This document shows, piece after piece, positions 1 to 9,304 of a stretch of 64,000 nt of DNA; within the stretch, counting starts at the first letter, position 1, and the number at the start of each line of letters is the position of its first letter. The position numbers and the translations under genes were made by a program. This DNA is from Tistrella bauzanensis (lineage in GTDB: Bacteria; Pseudomonadota; Alphaproteobacteria; Tistrellales; Tistrellaceae): contig NZ_BMDZ01000029.1 in assembly GCF_014636235.1 (NCBI RefSeq), forward strand, positions 1 through 64,000. The letters are read 5' to 3'. The notes under the pieces are model-generated. The model was not told where the DNA came from and did no database searches. It saw only the letters and a program-made list of their open reading frames with translations.

Positions 1-31
1 CAGGCGCCGGCCGCAGGCTCAAGGGCGGATC

Positions 32-1216
32 TCACTGCGATCGCGACACATTCCGAAGACCCATTCTGCAACAGGCTCTCAGGCCCCGCGCCGCCAGATG
101 CTCGCCCAGTTCCAGCATTTCCGACACCCGGAACCATTCATCGGTGAAGCTGAACGTGCGGCGTCCGGTCTCGCCATGCCATACCGCCAGATCCTCGGCG
201 ACCTGAGCCATCGGACGCAGGCGCTTGCGGAACTTCACTTTTACCTGCCCGTCGGTCTGGCGTTCATGAACGACGGTGTCATAGCCTTCATTGATATCGC
301 AGAAACTACAGATGCCGGAATAATAGCAGCCACGATAGATGTTCAGCGCCGTCACCGGCTCGGGCGTCCACGGCCGATAGGCCTCAGGGTCGGGGCGTGG
401 CAACTGGTCGAGTTGAACCGGCACCGAAGGTGGCCCCGATACCGGCCGCGCGCCATCGAAGCGGATCACCTGCGGCACCGGCCGGTTCGCGACCCGGCCA
501 TGGACCAGTTCCTCAAGCAGGGCCGCCAGCGGCTGTTCGCCTTCGTGGTGAATGAAGCTGTCGACGACAGTATAGAAGGCGGCCGTCAGGGGGTCGTCCG
601 CTTCCAGCGTCGTCTTCAGCCGCGCGATCAGATTACCGCCGATGGTGATGTGGGTATCGGGCAGCGCCTCGCGCAGCATCGATGCCAGAACCATCGACGG
701 GATCAACTGATGGTGATCGTTGACCGACAACCCCACCAGGCGCGGCTTCAGGGTCGCGATCGCCGGCACCTCGACGTCGCGGTAATAGTCGTGAAACAGA
801 TGGTTCTCGCGATCGGCAACCGCCGCCATCACCGCCTCACGGCGCCGGGCATCATAAGCCGATATGTATTTCAAGGTGTTGCGGAAGATCAGAAACGTGT
901 CGGGCACGGCGGCGTCGATGATCGTAGACGCCTCCTCGATCATGCGCTTCGCTGCCAGATAGGGCTCAAGGGCATGGTGCGCCGCCTCGTCCCGCATCGT
1001 GGCCAGGGCCGGGCCGATACCGGTCAGCATATGCCCGGGCGCGCCAGCCACCGCCAGTGCCTCGGGGCGCAAGACGTGCTCGATGGCCGGAATGTTGGCG
1101 TCACGCTGCACCACCGCCCATCCCTTCGCCTTCAGCCACGCCGTCAGATGCGACAGGCCGGGGGCGACGAACCACGGATAATAGGATGGCGGAAATACCA
1201 GGACGGCGTCGGTCAT
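32..1216 (-). CDS. B12-binding domain / radical SAM protein, probably C-terminally truncated
   Basis: The 394-residue product begins with a cobalamin-binding-like segment (FPPSYYPWFVAPGLSHL near residues 9-25). A radical SAM cysteine cluster follows at C297, C303 and C306. Its spacing is CX5CX2C rather than the usual CX3CX2C. Members of this B12-binding radical SAM class are usually clearly longer, with a full barrel after the cluster. Here only about 88 residues follow before a TGA at 32-34, and the last dozen residues do not resemble a barrel continuation. The start has a good GAGGAG ribosome site 8 bases upstream. The substrate is unknown. The gene may be broken by a rearrangement close to the window edge. 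The family is fairly sure; truncation is inferred. Confidence 0.7.
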   Translation of the reverse strand: MTDAVLVFPPSYYPWFVAPGLSHLTAWLKAKGWAVVQRDANIPAIEHVLRPEALAVAGAPGHMLTGIGPALATMRDEAAHHALEPYLAAKRMIEEASTIIDAAVPDTFLIFRNTLKYISAYDARRREAVMAAVADRENHLFHDYYRDVEVPAIATLKPRLVGLSVNDHHQLIPSMVLASMLREALPDTHITIGGNLIARLKTTLEADDPLTAAFYTVVDSFIHHEGEQPLAALLEELVHGRVANRPVPQVIRFDGARPVSGPPSVPVQLDQLPRPDPEAYRPWTPEPVTALNIYRGCYYSGICSFCDINEGYDTVVHERQTDGQVKVKFRKRLRPMAQVAEDLAVWHGETGRRTFSFTDEWFRVSEMLELGEHLAARGLRACCRMGLRNVSRSQ

Positions 1217-1343
1217 CGGGCACGCTCCTCATCCGCGAAGGGGAGGCGCGCGCCTCTGGGCGTGGCATGACCGGCAGCACCGGCGACGCACGCATGCAGT
1301 CCTCACCGCATCATCATCGGTCTTATGAGGCGCGCAGGAAAAT

Positions 1344-1442
1344 TGGTGCCGGAGGCAGGACTTGAACCTGCAAGGACGCGAAGATCCTGTCAGATGATCG
1401 GCAAGCCGAAAATCCGGTGTCTACCAGTTTCACCACTCCGGC
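1344..1442 (-). tRNA. tRNA-Leu-like gene with enlarged anticodon arm
   Basis: This 99-base element has a perfect 7-bp acceptor stem (GCCGGAG/CTCCGGC) and an encoded ACCA end. It has a class II D-arm (GTG...GGTAGA...CAC, Leu-like), a long variable arm (AGGAT/GTCCT type) and a T-arm GCAGG-TTCAAGT-CCTGC with the normal T-loop. The anticodon arm is abnormal. The only 5-bp stem found is CGGAT/ATCTG, and it encloses 16 bases instead of 7. Those 16 fold into TCGG-CTTG-CCGA. No normal anticodon can be assigned. A usual tRNA-Leu with CCA is about 9-11 bases shorter. It could be a degenerate tRNA, a tRNA-like RNA or an unusual isoacceptor. Confidence 0.6.
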
Positions 1443-1587
1443 AGATACGGAACCGGGCACTCTGGTCTTCTCCTCATCACGGCCATACAGGCCGATACCC
1501 CGGTATCCATGACAATGATGGTATTTTGACTCGATGCCATCGATCAACTGAAAATTGATTGACTGACCGGAAAAATGTCATTTGCGC

Positions 1588-2880
1588 TCACAGGCTGACC
1601 AGCCCCACCACGGCACCGGTCATGCAGGTGGCAATCGTGCCCGATACCAGACTGAGCGGCGCCAGACGCACGATGTCGGCACGCCGTTCCGGCACCATCG
1701 CGATCATGCCGCCGATCATGATGCCCAGGCTGCCGATATTGGCGAAGCTCGACAGGGCATAGGTCAGGATCAGCCGCGATCTGGGGCTGAAGGCCGAGGG
1801 ATCGGCGGCGAAATTCAGGAACGCGACCAGTTCGTTGACCACGACCTTGGTGCCGAGCAAGGGGGCCGCGGCCAGCGCCTCGGTCCAGCTCATGCCCATG
1901 GCCCAGGCGATCGGCGCCATGATCCAGCCCAGCATGCGTTCCAGGGTCAGCGGCGCGCCGCCGATATCGCCGCCCAGGCCCAGAACCATATTGGCGAGCG
2001 CCGCCAGCGCGATGCCGGCGATCAGCATCGCCACCACGTTGATCAGAAGATTGATCCCGTTCAGCACCCCCACCACCGCGGCCTCCAGGCTGCTGGACGC
2101 CTCGGATGGCGGTGCATCCACGTCCTCCGCAAGGACACCGTCCGGTGTCGTGGCAGCCATGGCCGGCATCATCACCATCGCCACCACCAGTGCTGCCGGG
2201 GCCGAAATCAGCGATGCGGTCAGCAACTGGCCGATCGGGTCGTCGATCACGCCGGTCAGGAACACCGCATAAAGCACCATCATGTTGCCGGCGAGTGTCG
2301 ACAGCCCCGCCGTCATCACCATGAACAGCTCAGAGTTGGTCAGACGGGCCAGATAGGGGCGCACGAACAGCGGTGCCTCCACCATGCCCACGAAGACATT
2401 GGCGGCGGTCGACACACCCACCGCGCCGCCGACACCGAAGCTGCGCCGCAGCAGCCGGGCAAACAGCCGCACGAACAGCGGGATCACCCGCCAGTGATAC
2501 AGCAGCCCGGCGATCGCCCCGATCACCAGGATCAGCGGCAGGCCCTGGAAGGCCAGGACGAAGCTGTTGGCCGGCGTGACCGCATCGAAGGGCGGCGCAC
2601 CACCGCCCAGATAGCCGAACACCACCGAAGTGCCGGCGCGGGTTGCGGCTTCCAGCGCCGACACTGCCCGATTGGCCCAGACGAAGGCCAGTTGCACCGG
2701 TGGCAGTTTCAATAGCACCAGCGCGATGACCACCTGCACCACCAGCCCGATGCCCACCGCCCGCCAGGACACGCCACGTGGCATCCGGCCGATGATCCAG
2801 GCCAGCGCCACCAGCAGAAGCAGCCCAAGCCCGCTCTGTGCGACGCCCGCCAGGGCGCCACCGGTCATTCCGTCCATCAT
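1588..2880 (-). CDS. nupC: Concentrative nucleoside transporter, NupC/CNT family
   Basis: This inner-membrane protein of 430 residues probably imports nucleosides with H+ or Na+. It has hydrophobic segments throughout and the CNT signature regions: ANVFVGMVEAPLFVRPYL, and then a TNSELFMVMTAGLSTLAGN block that forms the nucleoside and ion site in this family. The length is close to the family norm of about 400-430. It lies 115 bp downstream of a LysR gene on the same strand, which may regulate it. No clear terminator follows. Family assignment is firm; substrate preference and coupling ion are not visible. Confidence 0.93.
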   Translation of the reverse strand: MMDGMTGGALAGVAQSGLGLLLLVALAWIIGRMPRGVSWRAVGIGLVVQVVIALVLLKLPPVQLAFVWANRAVSALEAATRAGTSVVFGYLGGGAPPFDAVTPANSFVLAFQGLPLILVIGAIAGLLYHWRVIPLFVRLFARLLRRSFGVGGAVGVSTAANVFVGMVEAPLFVRPYLARLTNSELFMVMTAGLSTLAGNMMVLYAVFLTGVIDDPIGQLLTASLISAPAALVVAMVMMPAMAATTPDGVLAEDVDAPPSEASSSLEAAVVGVLNGINLLINVVAMLIAGIALAALANMVLGLGGDIGGAPLTLERMLGWIMAPIAWAMGMSWTEALAAAPLLGTKVVVNELVAFLNFAADPSAFSPRSRLILTYALSSFANIGSLGIMIGGMIAMVPERRADIVRLAPLSLVSGTIATCMTGAVVGLVSL

Positions 2881-2995
2881 CAGCCCCGCCCCTTGGCCCC
2901 GTCCGTCGATGCTGCCCGCCTCAACCCCGGCGGGAAGTGCTCCCCGGCACCGATATTAGGCCGCCGGACCGGTCGTGACCAGACAAGGGACCGCG

Positions 2996-3940
2996 TCACG
3001 CGGACGTGGCCGTCGCCGTCAACGCATTGGCATCGATCCGGTCAAGCGACCGGCCGATCAGCAGATCATGGTCGCGCTTGACCAGATCGCGGAGGTAATC
3101 GGCGACCGTGCGCACCCGCACGATGTCGCGCAGATCGGCATGGGTCACCAGCCAGAAGCTGCGGGTGATGCTGCTCTCCTTCGGAATCACCGGCACCAGC
3201 CCCGGTGCCGTCGCCGCCACGAAGCAGGGCAGGATGCACAGGCCCAGACCGTCGATGGCGGCATCGCGCTGCACGATCAGGCTGGTGGAGCGCATCACCA
3301 CCTGCGGCGTGCGCACCAGCTTGTCGAGATAGCGCAGTTCCGGGGCGAAGATCAGATCGTCGACATAGCCGATGAAATCATGGGTCTCCAGATCCTTCAG
3401 GCTGCGCGGCGTGCCCATGCGTTCCAGATAGGCGGGGCTCGCATAAAGACACAGCCGGTAATCGGTCAGCTTGCGTGCCACCAGCCGGCCGGAGGTCGGG
3501 CGCGCCAGCCCGATCGCCAGATCGGCTTCCCGCTTCGACAGGCTGAGATAGCGCGGCGCCGCGACCAGATCGATCTGGATGCCCGGATGGGCCGCAAAGA
3601 AACGATGCAGCCGCGCGCCCAGAAACGCCGACGCGAAGCCTTCGGGCGCACCCAGCCTGACCGTACCCGACAGATGCAGATCCTGGCCGGCGATGCTTTC
3701 CTGAATAGCAAAGGCGGTTGTCTCCATCGCCTCGGCATATTCCACAAGCTGGGCACCGGCGGGGGTGAGGCTGTATCCGGCCGGCGTGCGATCGAACAGC
3801 TTGGTGTTCATCCGCTCTTCCAGGGCCTGTATGCGGCGGCTGACGGTGGTATGATCAACCGCGAGGTGTCGTGCCGCGGTGACCAGACGCCCGCGTCGGC
3901 TGACTTCCAGGAAGAAGCGCAGGTCGTTCCAGTCGAACAT
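2996..3940 (-). CDS. LysR-family transcriptional regulator
   Basis: The 314-residue protein begins MFDWNDLRFFLEVSRRGRL. Its N-terminal winged helix-turn-helix contains LVTAARHLAVDHTTVSRRI, typical of LysR proteins. A substrate-binding domain makes up the rest. An upstream in-frame ATG at 3964 would add eight residues, but GAGG lies just before 3940, so the shorter start is preferred. The gene is divergent from mmsA and upstream of nupC on its own strand, so either could be a target. The 238-bp divergent spacer holds a perfect inverted repeat (4041-4065) that might be an operator. The effector is unknown. Confidence 0.9.
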   Translation of the reverse strand: MFDWNDLRFFLEVSRRGRLVTAARHLAVDHTTVSRRIQALEERMNTKLFDRTPAGYSLTPAGAQLVEYAEAMETTAFAIQESIAGQDLHLSGTVRLGAPEGFASAFLGARLHRFFAAHPGIQIDLVAAPRYLSLSKREADLAIGLARPTSGRLVARKLTDYRLCLYASPAYLERMGTPRSLKDLETHDFIGYVDDLIFAPELRYLDKLVRTPQVVMRSTSLIVQRDAAIDGLGLCILPCFVAATAPGLVPVIPKESSITRSFWLVTHADLRDIVRVRTVADYLRDLVKRDHDLLIGRSLDRIDANALTATATSA

Positions 3941-4040
3941 CGGGGCCTCGCGGAGTGTGTGCATCCGCGCAGACAGCCTCTGCGCGTTTTAGGCTGGTCG
4001 TGCAGTTTTACATCGTTATCGTAGCGTCACCAAGCTGTCC

Positions 4041-4065
4041 GGCGGGTCGTGACGCACGACCCGCC
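4041..4065. repeat. Perfect 10-bp inverted repeat in the LysR-mmsA spacer
   Basis: GGCGGGTCGT is followed by 5 bases (GACGC) and its exact reverse complement ACGACCCGCC. No T-run follows on either strand, so it is not a simple terminator. It lies about 113 bp upstream of the mmsA start and 100 bp from the LysR start, a position suited to an operator. The binding protein is unknown. Confidence 0.6.
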
Positions 4066-4178
4066 TGCTGCACATGATACCAAGGCACAAGACAAGGGCG
4101 GTGCGGACGCGCCGCCGCCTGATCTGGCGGCAGGATGGCGTGGTCCTACACCCTCGCAAAAAGTTGGGGAAACGCGGG

Positions 4179-5675
<1,497 letters not shown>

Positions 5676-5711
5676 TCCACCGGCTCTTCGCGTCGATTGA
5701 ACCGTCACGTC

Positions 5712-5747
5712 CCCCGCCCGCCGGTCGCACCCGACCGGCGGGCGGGG
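5712..5747 (+). repeat. 16-bp perfect GC hairpin between mmsA and the acyl-CoA dehydrogenase
   Basis: Bases 5712-5727 pair perfectly with 5732-5747 around a 4-base loop (CACC). There is no T-run after it, so full termination is unlikely. It may stabilise or process the mmsA part of the operon transcript, or attenuate distal expression. It ends 31 bases before the next start codon and 20 bases before its ribosome site. Confidence 0.75.
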
Positions 5748-5778
5748 CGTGGACGCATACGGTGCTGGAGGTGACCCC

Positions 5779-6930
5779 ATGGATTTTTCCCTGACCGAAG
5801 ACCAGCGCGCGTTCCAGGACATGGCACGCGGCTTCGCAACCGATCGTCTGGCGCCCGGCGCGCCGGAATGGGATGCGAAGAAGATCTTCCCCGAGGCGGA
5901 ACTGCGCGAAGCGGCCGCCCTGGGTTTCGGCGGCATCTATGTCAGCGACGATGTCGGCGGATCGGGCCTGTCGAGGCTCGATGCGGCGATCATCTTCGAG
6001 GAACTGGCCGCCGGCTGCACCTCGACCGCGGCCTATATCTCCATCCACAACATGGCGTCGTGGATGATCGACCGCTTCGGGTCGGACGAACAGCGCAACC
6101 GCTTCCTGCCCAGGCTGTGCTCGATGGAGCATTTCGCCAGCTACTGCCTGACCGAACCGGGCGCCGGATCGGATGCGGCGGCGCTGCGCACCCGTGCAAC
6201 GCGCGACGGCGATCATTATGTGCTGAATGGCTCGAAAGCCTTCATTTCCGGCGGTGGTCGCTCCGACATCTATGTGGTGATGGTCCGCACCGGCCAGGAC
6301 GGCCCCAAGGGCATCTCGACCTTGGTGATCGAAAAGGACACCCCCGGCCTGTCGTTCGGCGCCAACGAACGCAAGCTGGGCTGGAACAGCCAGCCGACCG
6401 CGGCGGTGATCTTTGAAGACTGCCGGGTGCCGGTCGCCAATCGCCTCGGCGAAGAAGGCGACGGTTTCAAGATCGCGATGATGGGCCTGGATGGCGGGCG
6501 GATCAATATCGGCGCCTGCTCGATCGGTGCCGCGCGGGCCTCGCTTGCTATCTCGCGTGACTATGTCATCGGCCGGCAGCAGTTCGGCAAGGCGCTGGCG
6601 GAGTTCCAGGCCACCCAGTTCCGGCTCGCCGACATGATGACCGAACTGGATGCCGCCCGGCTGATGATCCGCCGCGCCGCCTGGGCGCTGGACAATCAGC
6701 ACCCTGAGAAGACCGCGATCTGCGCCAGCGCCAAGCGTTTCGCCACCGATGCCGGCTTCCGGATCTGCAACGAGGCGCTGCAACTGCATGGCGGCTATGG
6801 CTATCTGATGGATTACCCGATCGAGCGCTATCTGCGCGATGCCCGGGTCCACCAGATCCTGGAAGGCACCAACGAGATCATGCGGGTGATCATCGCCCGC
6901 CGCCTGCTTCAAGGCATGGCGGTCGACTGA
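5779..6930 (+). CDS. Acyl-CoA dehydrogenase, probably isobutyryl-CoA dehydrogenase
   Basis: This FAD flavoprotein of 383 residues most likely oxidises isobutyryl-CoA to methacrylyl-CoA in valine degradation. It has the N-terminal helical domain ([17 protein letters not shown]), the middle-domain motif [14 protein letters not shown], and the C-terminal signature [23 protein letters not shown]. The catalytic glutamate lies in [11 protein letters not shown], the position used by short-chain enzymes. The start follows GGAGG at 5767-5771; an ATG at 5749 upstream is less likely. Its place between mmsA and mmsB supports the isobutyryl-CoA role, but the exact acyl substrate is inferred. Confidence 0.9.
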   Translation: MDFSLTEDQRAFQDMARGFATDRLAPGAPEWDAKKIFPEAELREAAALGFGGIYVSDDVGGSGLSRLDAAIIFEELAAGCTSTAAYISIHNMASWMIDRFGSDEQRNRFLPRLCSMEHFASYCLTEPGAGSDAAALRTRATRDGDHYVLNGSKAFISGGGRSDIYVVMVRTGQDGPKGISTLVIEKDTPGLSFGANERKLGWNSQPTAAVIFEDCRVPVANRLGEEGDGFKIAMMGLDGGRINIGACSIGAARASLAISRDYVIGRQQFGKALAEFQATQFRLADMMTELDAARLMIRRAAWALDNQHPEKTAICASAKRFATDAGFRICNEALQLHGGYGYLMDYPIERYLRDARVHQILEGTNEIMRVIIARRLLQGMAVD

Positions 6931-6974
6931 GCCCCCGTCACAAGAACTGAAGATTTCAGGGAGACGTTCCGAAG

Positions 6975-7874
6975 ATGGCGACCATCGGTTTCATCGGCCT
7001 CGGCAATATGGGCGGGCCCATGGCCCTCAACCTGCTCAAGGCCGGCCATGCCCTCAAGGGCTTCGATCTTTCCGACGAGGCGGTGCAGCGCATCGTCGAC
7101 GCCGGCGGCAGCAAGGCCGCCAGCGCCAACGAGGCTGCGACCGATGTCGATGTTGTGGTCTCGATGCTGCCCGCTGGCCGGCACGTCAAGGGTGTGTATC
7201 TGGGCGATGACGGCATCCTCGCCGCCTCGCGCCCGGGCACGCTGTTCATCGACTGCTCGACCATCGACGTCGACAGCGCGCGTGAGGTGATCGCCGCCGC
7301 CGAGGCCGCCGGCCGGCCGATGGTGGACGCGCCGGTCTCTGGCGGTGTCGGCGGTGCCGCCGCCGGCACGCTGACCTTCATGGTCGGTGGCACGGCCGAT
7401 GCCTTCGCCAAGGCCCAGCCCTTCCTTGAAAAGATGGGTAAGAAGATCGTCCATGCCGGTGGTGCCGGCAATGGTCAGGCGGCGAAGATCTGCAACAACA
7501 TGCTGCTCGGCATTTCGATGATCGGTGTCTGCGAGGCGTTTGCCCTGGCCGAGAAGCTGGGCGTCGAGCATCAGACCCTGTTCGACATCTCGTCGACCGC
7601 CTCGGGCCAGTGCTGGTCGCTGACCACCTATTGCCCGGTGCCGGGCCCGGTGCCGACCTCGCCGGCCAATAACGACTACAAGCCGGGCTTCGCGGTCGAC
7701 ATGATGCTGAAGGATCTGAAGCTGGCGCAGGATGCCGCCGGCTCGTCCGGTGCCGCCACGCCGCTGGGCGCCGCCGCGGCAGCGCTTTATCAGCAATATG
7801 CCGATGCCGGTCAGGGCGGCGCCGACTTCTCAGGAATCGTGCGCATGCTGCGCGAGATGGCCGGCAAGGCCTGA
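6975..7874 (+). CDS. mmsB: 3-hydroxyisobutyrate dehydrogenase
   Basis: It oxidises 3-hydroxyisobutyrate to methylmalonate semialdehyde with NAD+, directly feeding MmsA. The 299-residue protein starts with the nucleotide-binding motif IGFIGLGNMGGPMALNL. It carries the substrate-site signature DAPVSGGVGGA and the catalytic lysine region GNGQAAKICNNMLLG, all typical of beta-hydroxyacid dehydrogenases. It lies 44 bp after the acyl-CoA dehydrogenase with a GGGAGA site upstream. A strong terminator follows about 40 bp downstream, so it closes the operon. No enoyl-CoA hydratase or hydroxyisobutyryl-CoA hydrolase is present, so these steps must be encoded elsewhere. Confidence 0.95.
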   Translation: MATIGFIGLGNMGGPMALNLLKAGHALKGFDLSDEAVQRIVDAGGSKAASANEAATDVDVVVSMLPAGRHVKGVYLGDDGILAASRPGTLFIDCSTIDVDSAREVIAAAEAAGRPMVDAPVSGGVGGAAAGTLTFMVGGTADAFAKAQPFLEKMGKKIVHAGGAGNGQAAKICNNMLLGISMIGVCEAFALAEKLGVEHQTLFDISSTASGQCWSLTTYCPVPGPVPTSPANNDYKPGFAVDMMLKDLKLAQDAAGSSGAATPLGAAAAALYQQYADAGQGGADFSGIVRMLREMAGKA

Positions 7875-7915
7875 TCCCGCTTTCCCGCCGCCATACGCCT
7901 GACAGATGACCACCC

Positions 7916-7952
7916 TGCGGCCTTCTCCTGACGGAGCGGGCCGCATTTTTTT
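7916..7952 (+). terminator. Rho-independent terminator after mmsB
   Basis: TGCGGCC (7916-7922) pairs with GGCCGCA (7939-7945) and is followed directly by seven Ts (7946-7952). It lies about 40 bases after the mmsB stop and closes the valine operon. Confidence 0.88.
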
Positions 7953-8058
7953 CACAGCTCGATCAGGGCGCATCATCATACAACTCTGCCTGCGGCGCCG
8001 TCGTCGTCCCTGGCGGTATCCGCATCACCCTGCCCTGATCCTGTCCGGAGTTCCTGCC

Positions 8059-8733
8059 GTGGCCGCGCCTGCCGACATCACCATCCTGCTCGACATGGAT
8101 GGCACGCTGATCGATTCCCATGACGCCGTGGTGCGGTGTACCCACATGACCCTGCGCGAGATGGGCCATCAGCCGGATCTGTCGGAAGACCTGGGCTGGA
8201 CGATCGGCCCGCCACTGACCGACACCATGGCCCTGTTGATGTCCCGCCATGGCGATGACCGCGTGGCCGAGGCGGTGGCGGTGTTCCAGCGCCATCACGA
8301 CGAGGTCGTGCTGAAGGACAGCCCGCTCTTCCCCGGCATCCCCGAGGTGCTGGCACAATTCGGCCGCGAGGGGCGCCGTCTGGTGCTGACCACCTCGAAG
8401 GCCCTGCCCGCCGCCCGCCATATCCTGAAGCGCCACGGGCTGATGCCGCTGTTCACCGGCACCTATGGCGCCAATGCCGACGACAGCGGCGGCGAGAAGC
8501 CCGAGGTGATCGGTCGCGCCCTTCGCAGCGAACATATCGATCCCGCCCGCGCGATCATGGTCGGCGACCGCCGCTATGACATTTCCGGCGCCCACGCCCA
8601 CAACATCCGCGCCCTCGGCGTGTTGTGGGGCTATGGCGGCCGCGACGAGTTGGAGACCGCCGGCGCCGACGGCCTTGTCGCCGATCCCGCAGACCTGCCC
8701 GATGCAATCGACCAGATGGCCCGCGCGTTGTGA
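8059..8733 (+). CDS. HAD-family hydrolase, phosphoglycolate phosphatase-like
   Basis: The 224-residue product has all four HAD motifs: DMDGTLIDS with the nucleophile aspartate, LTTSKA for motif II, GEKPEVIGRAL with the motif III lysine, and MVGDRRYDISGA with the acidic motif IV. A helical cap between motifs I and II fits the phosphoglycolate phosphatase/beta-phosphoglucomutase group. A GTG start at 8059 is chosen because CGGAG lies upstream and the product begins just before motif I. The longer reading from 7906 would run through the mmsB terminator. The phosphate substrate cannot be told from sequence. Confidence 0.85.
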   Translation: MAAPADITILLDMDGTLIDSHDAVVRCTHMTLREMGHQPDLSEDLGWTIGPPLTDTMALLMSRHGDDRVAEAVAVFQRHHDEVVLKDSPLFPGIPEVLAQFGREGRRLVLTTSKALPAARHILKRHGLMPLFTGTYGANADDSGGEKPEVIGRALRSEHIDPARAIMVGDRRYDISGAHAHNIRALGVLWGYGGRDELETAGADGLVADPADLPDAIDQMARAL

Positions 8734-8935
8734 CATCACTGTCTGGTGGCGCATTGCCGCATTGCGGGTGCCGGGCAAGACATCAGCAGGCGGTCAATAA
8801 AACGCCGATGTAAACGGTGAAAGATCGGCAAGTCGAGCAATCGATCGCGCCAGGAACGGCATTGCTGTAACTTGACCGGCGATGCCGCCCCATGAAGGCG
8901 GCCCGACGATAACGACAACCGGAGGACGCTCCCCC

Positions 8936-9226
8936 ATGACCCCCAATCTGGTCATCACCGCGATCATCACTGCCGAACCCGGCCATGCCGACACCGTGCG
9001 CGAGGCTCTCGCCGCCTGCACCGGCCCCAGCCGGGCGGAAGATGGCTGCCATCGCTATGACCTGCATGTCGATGTCACCAACGATCATCGGTTCGTGATG
9101 CTGGAAGAATGGACCGACGAGGCGGCGACCGTCGCCCATGGCAAGTCCGACCACTTCCGCACCCTGGGCCGGACGTTGAAGGGCATCGCGCAGTTCGAGG
9201 TGATCCGCCTGAAGCAGATCGGCTGA
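8936..9226 (+). CDS. Antibiotic biosynthesis monooxygenase (ABM) domain protein
   Basis: A 96-residue single-domain protein with the ABM ferredoxin-like fold pattern: a first strand LVITAIITAEPGHADTVREAL, a GCHRYDLHVD strand and FVMLEEWTDEAATVAHGKSDHF in the second half. The family includes small cofactor-free monooxygenases and heme-degrading or quinol-oxidising enzymes that act as dimers. A strong GGAGGA site (8921-8926) precedes the ATG. It stands alone, 202 bp after the HAD gene. The specific reaction is unknown. Confidence 0.88.
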   Translation: MTPNLVITAIITAEPGHADTVREALAACTGPSRAEDGCHRYDLHVDVTNDHRFVMLEEWTDEAATVAHGKSDHFRTLGRTLKGIAQFEVIRLKQIG

Positions 9227-9304
9227 TCCGGGCCCGGCGCCGGGCGGGCCGGCTACGGTCCTGCCCGGCGACCGTCCTGATCCCCGATGCCACGGTGCCC
9301 GCGA

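Noticed and set aside
1243..1256. 14-bp palindrome GAGGCGCGCGCCTC between the tRNA-like gene and the radical SAM gene
   Set aside because: Short GC palindromes are expected by chance at this base composition, and no T-run or regulator link is seen.
98..1270. Long plus-strand reading frame opposite the radical SAM gene
   Set aside because: Its sequence is Arg/His/Gln-rich, typical of an antisense shadow in high-GC DNA, and the opposite strand has clear family motifs.
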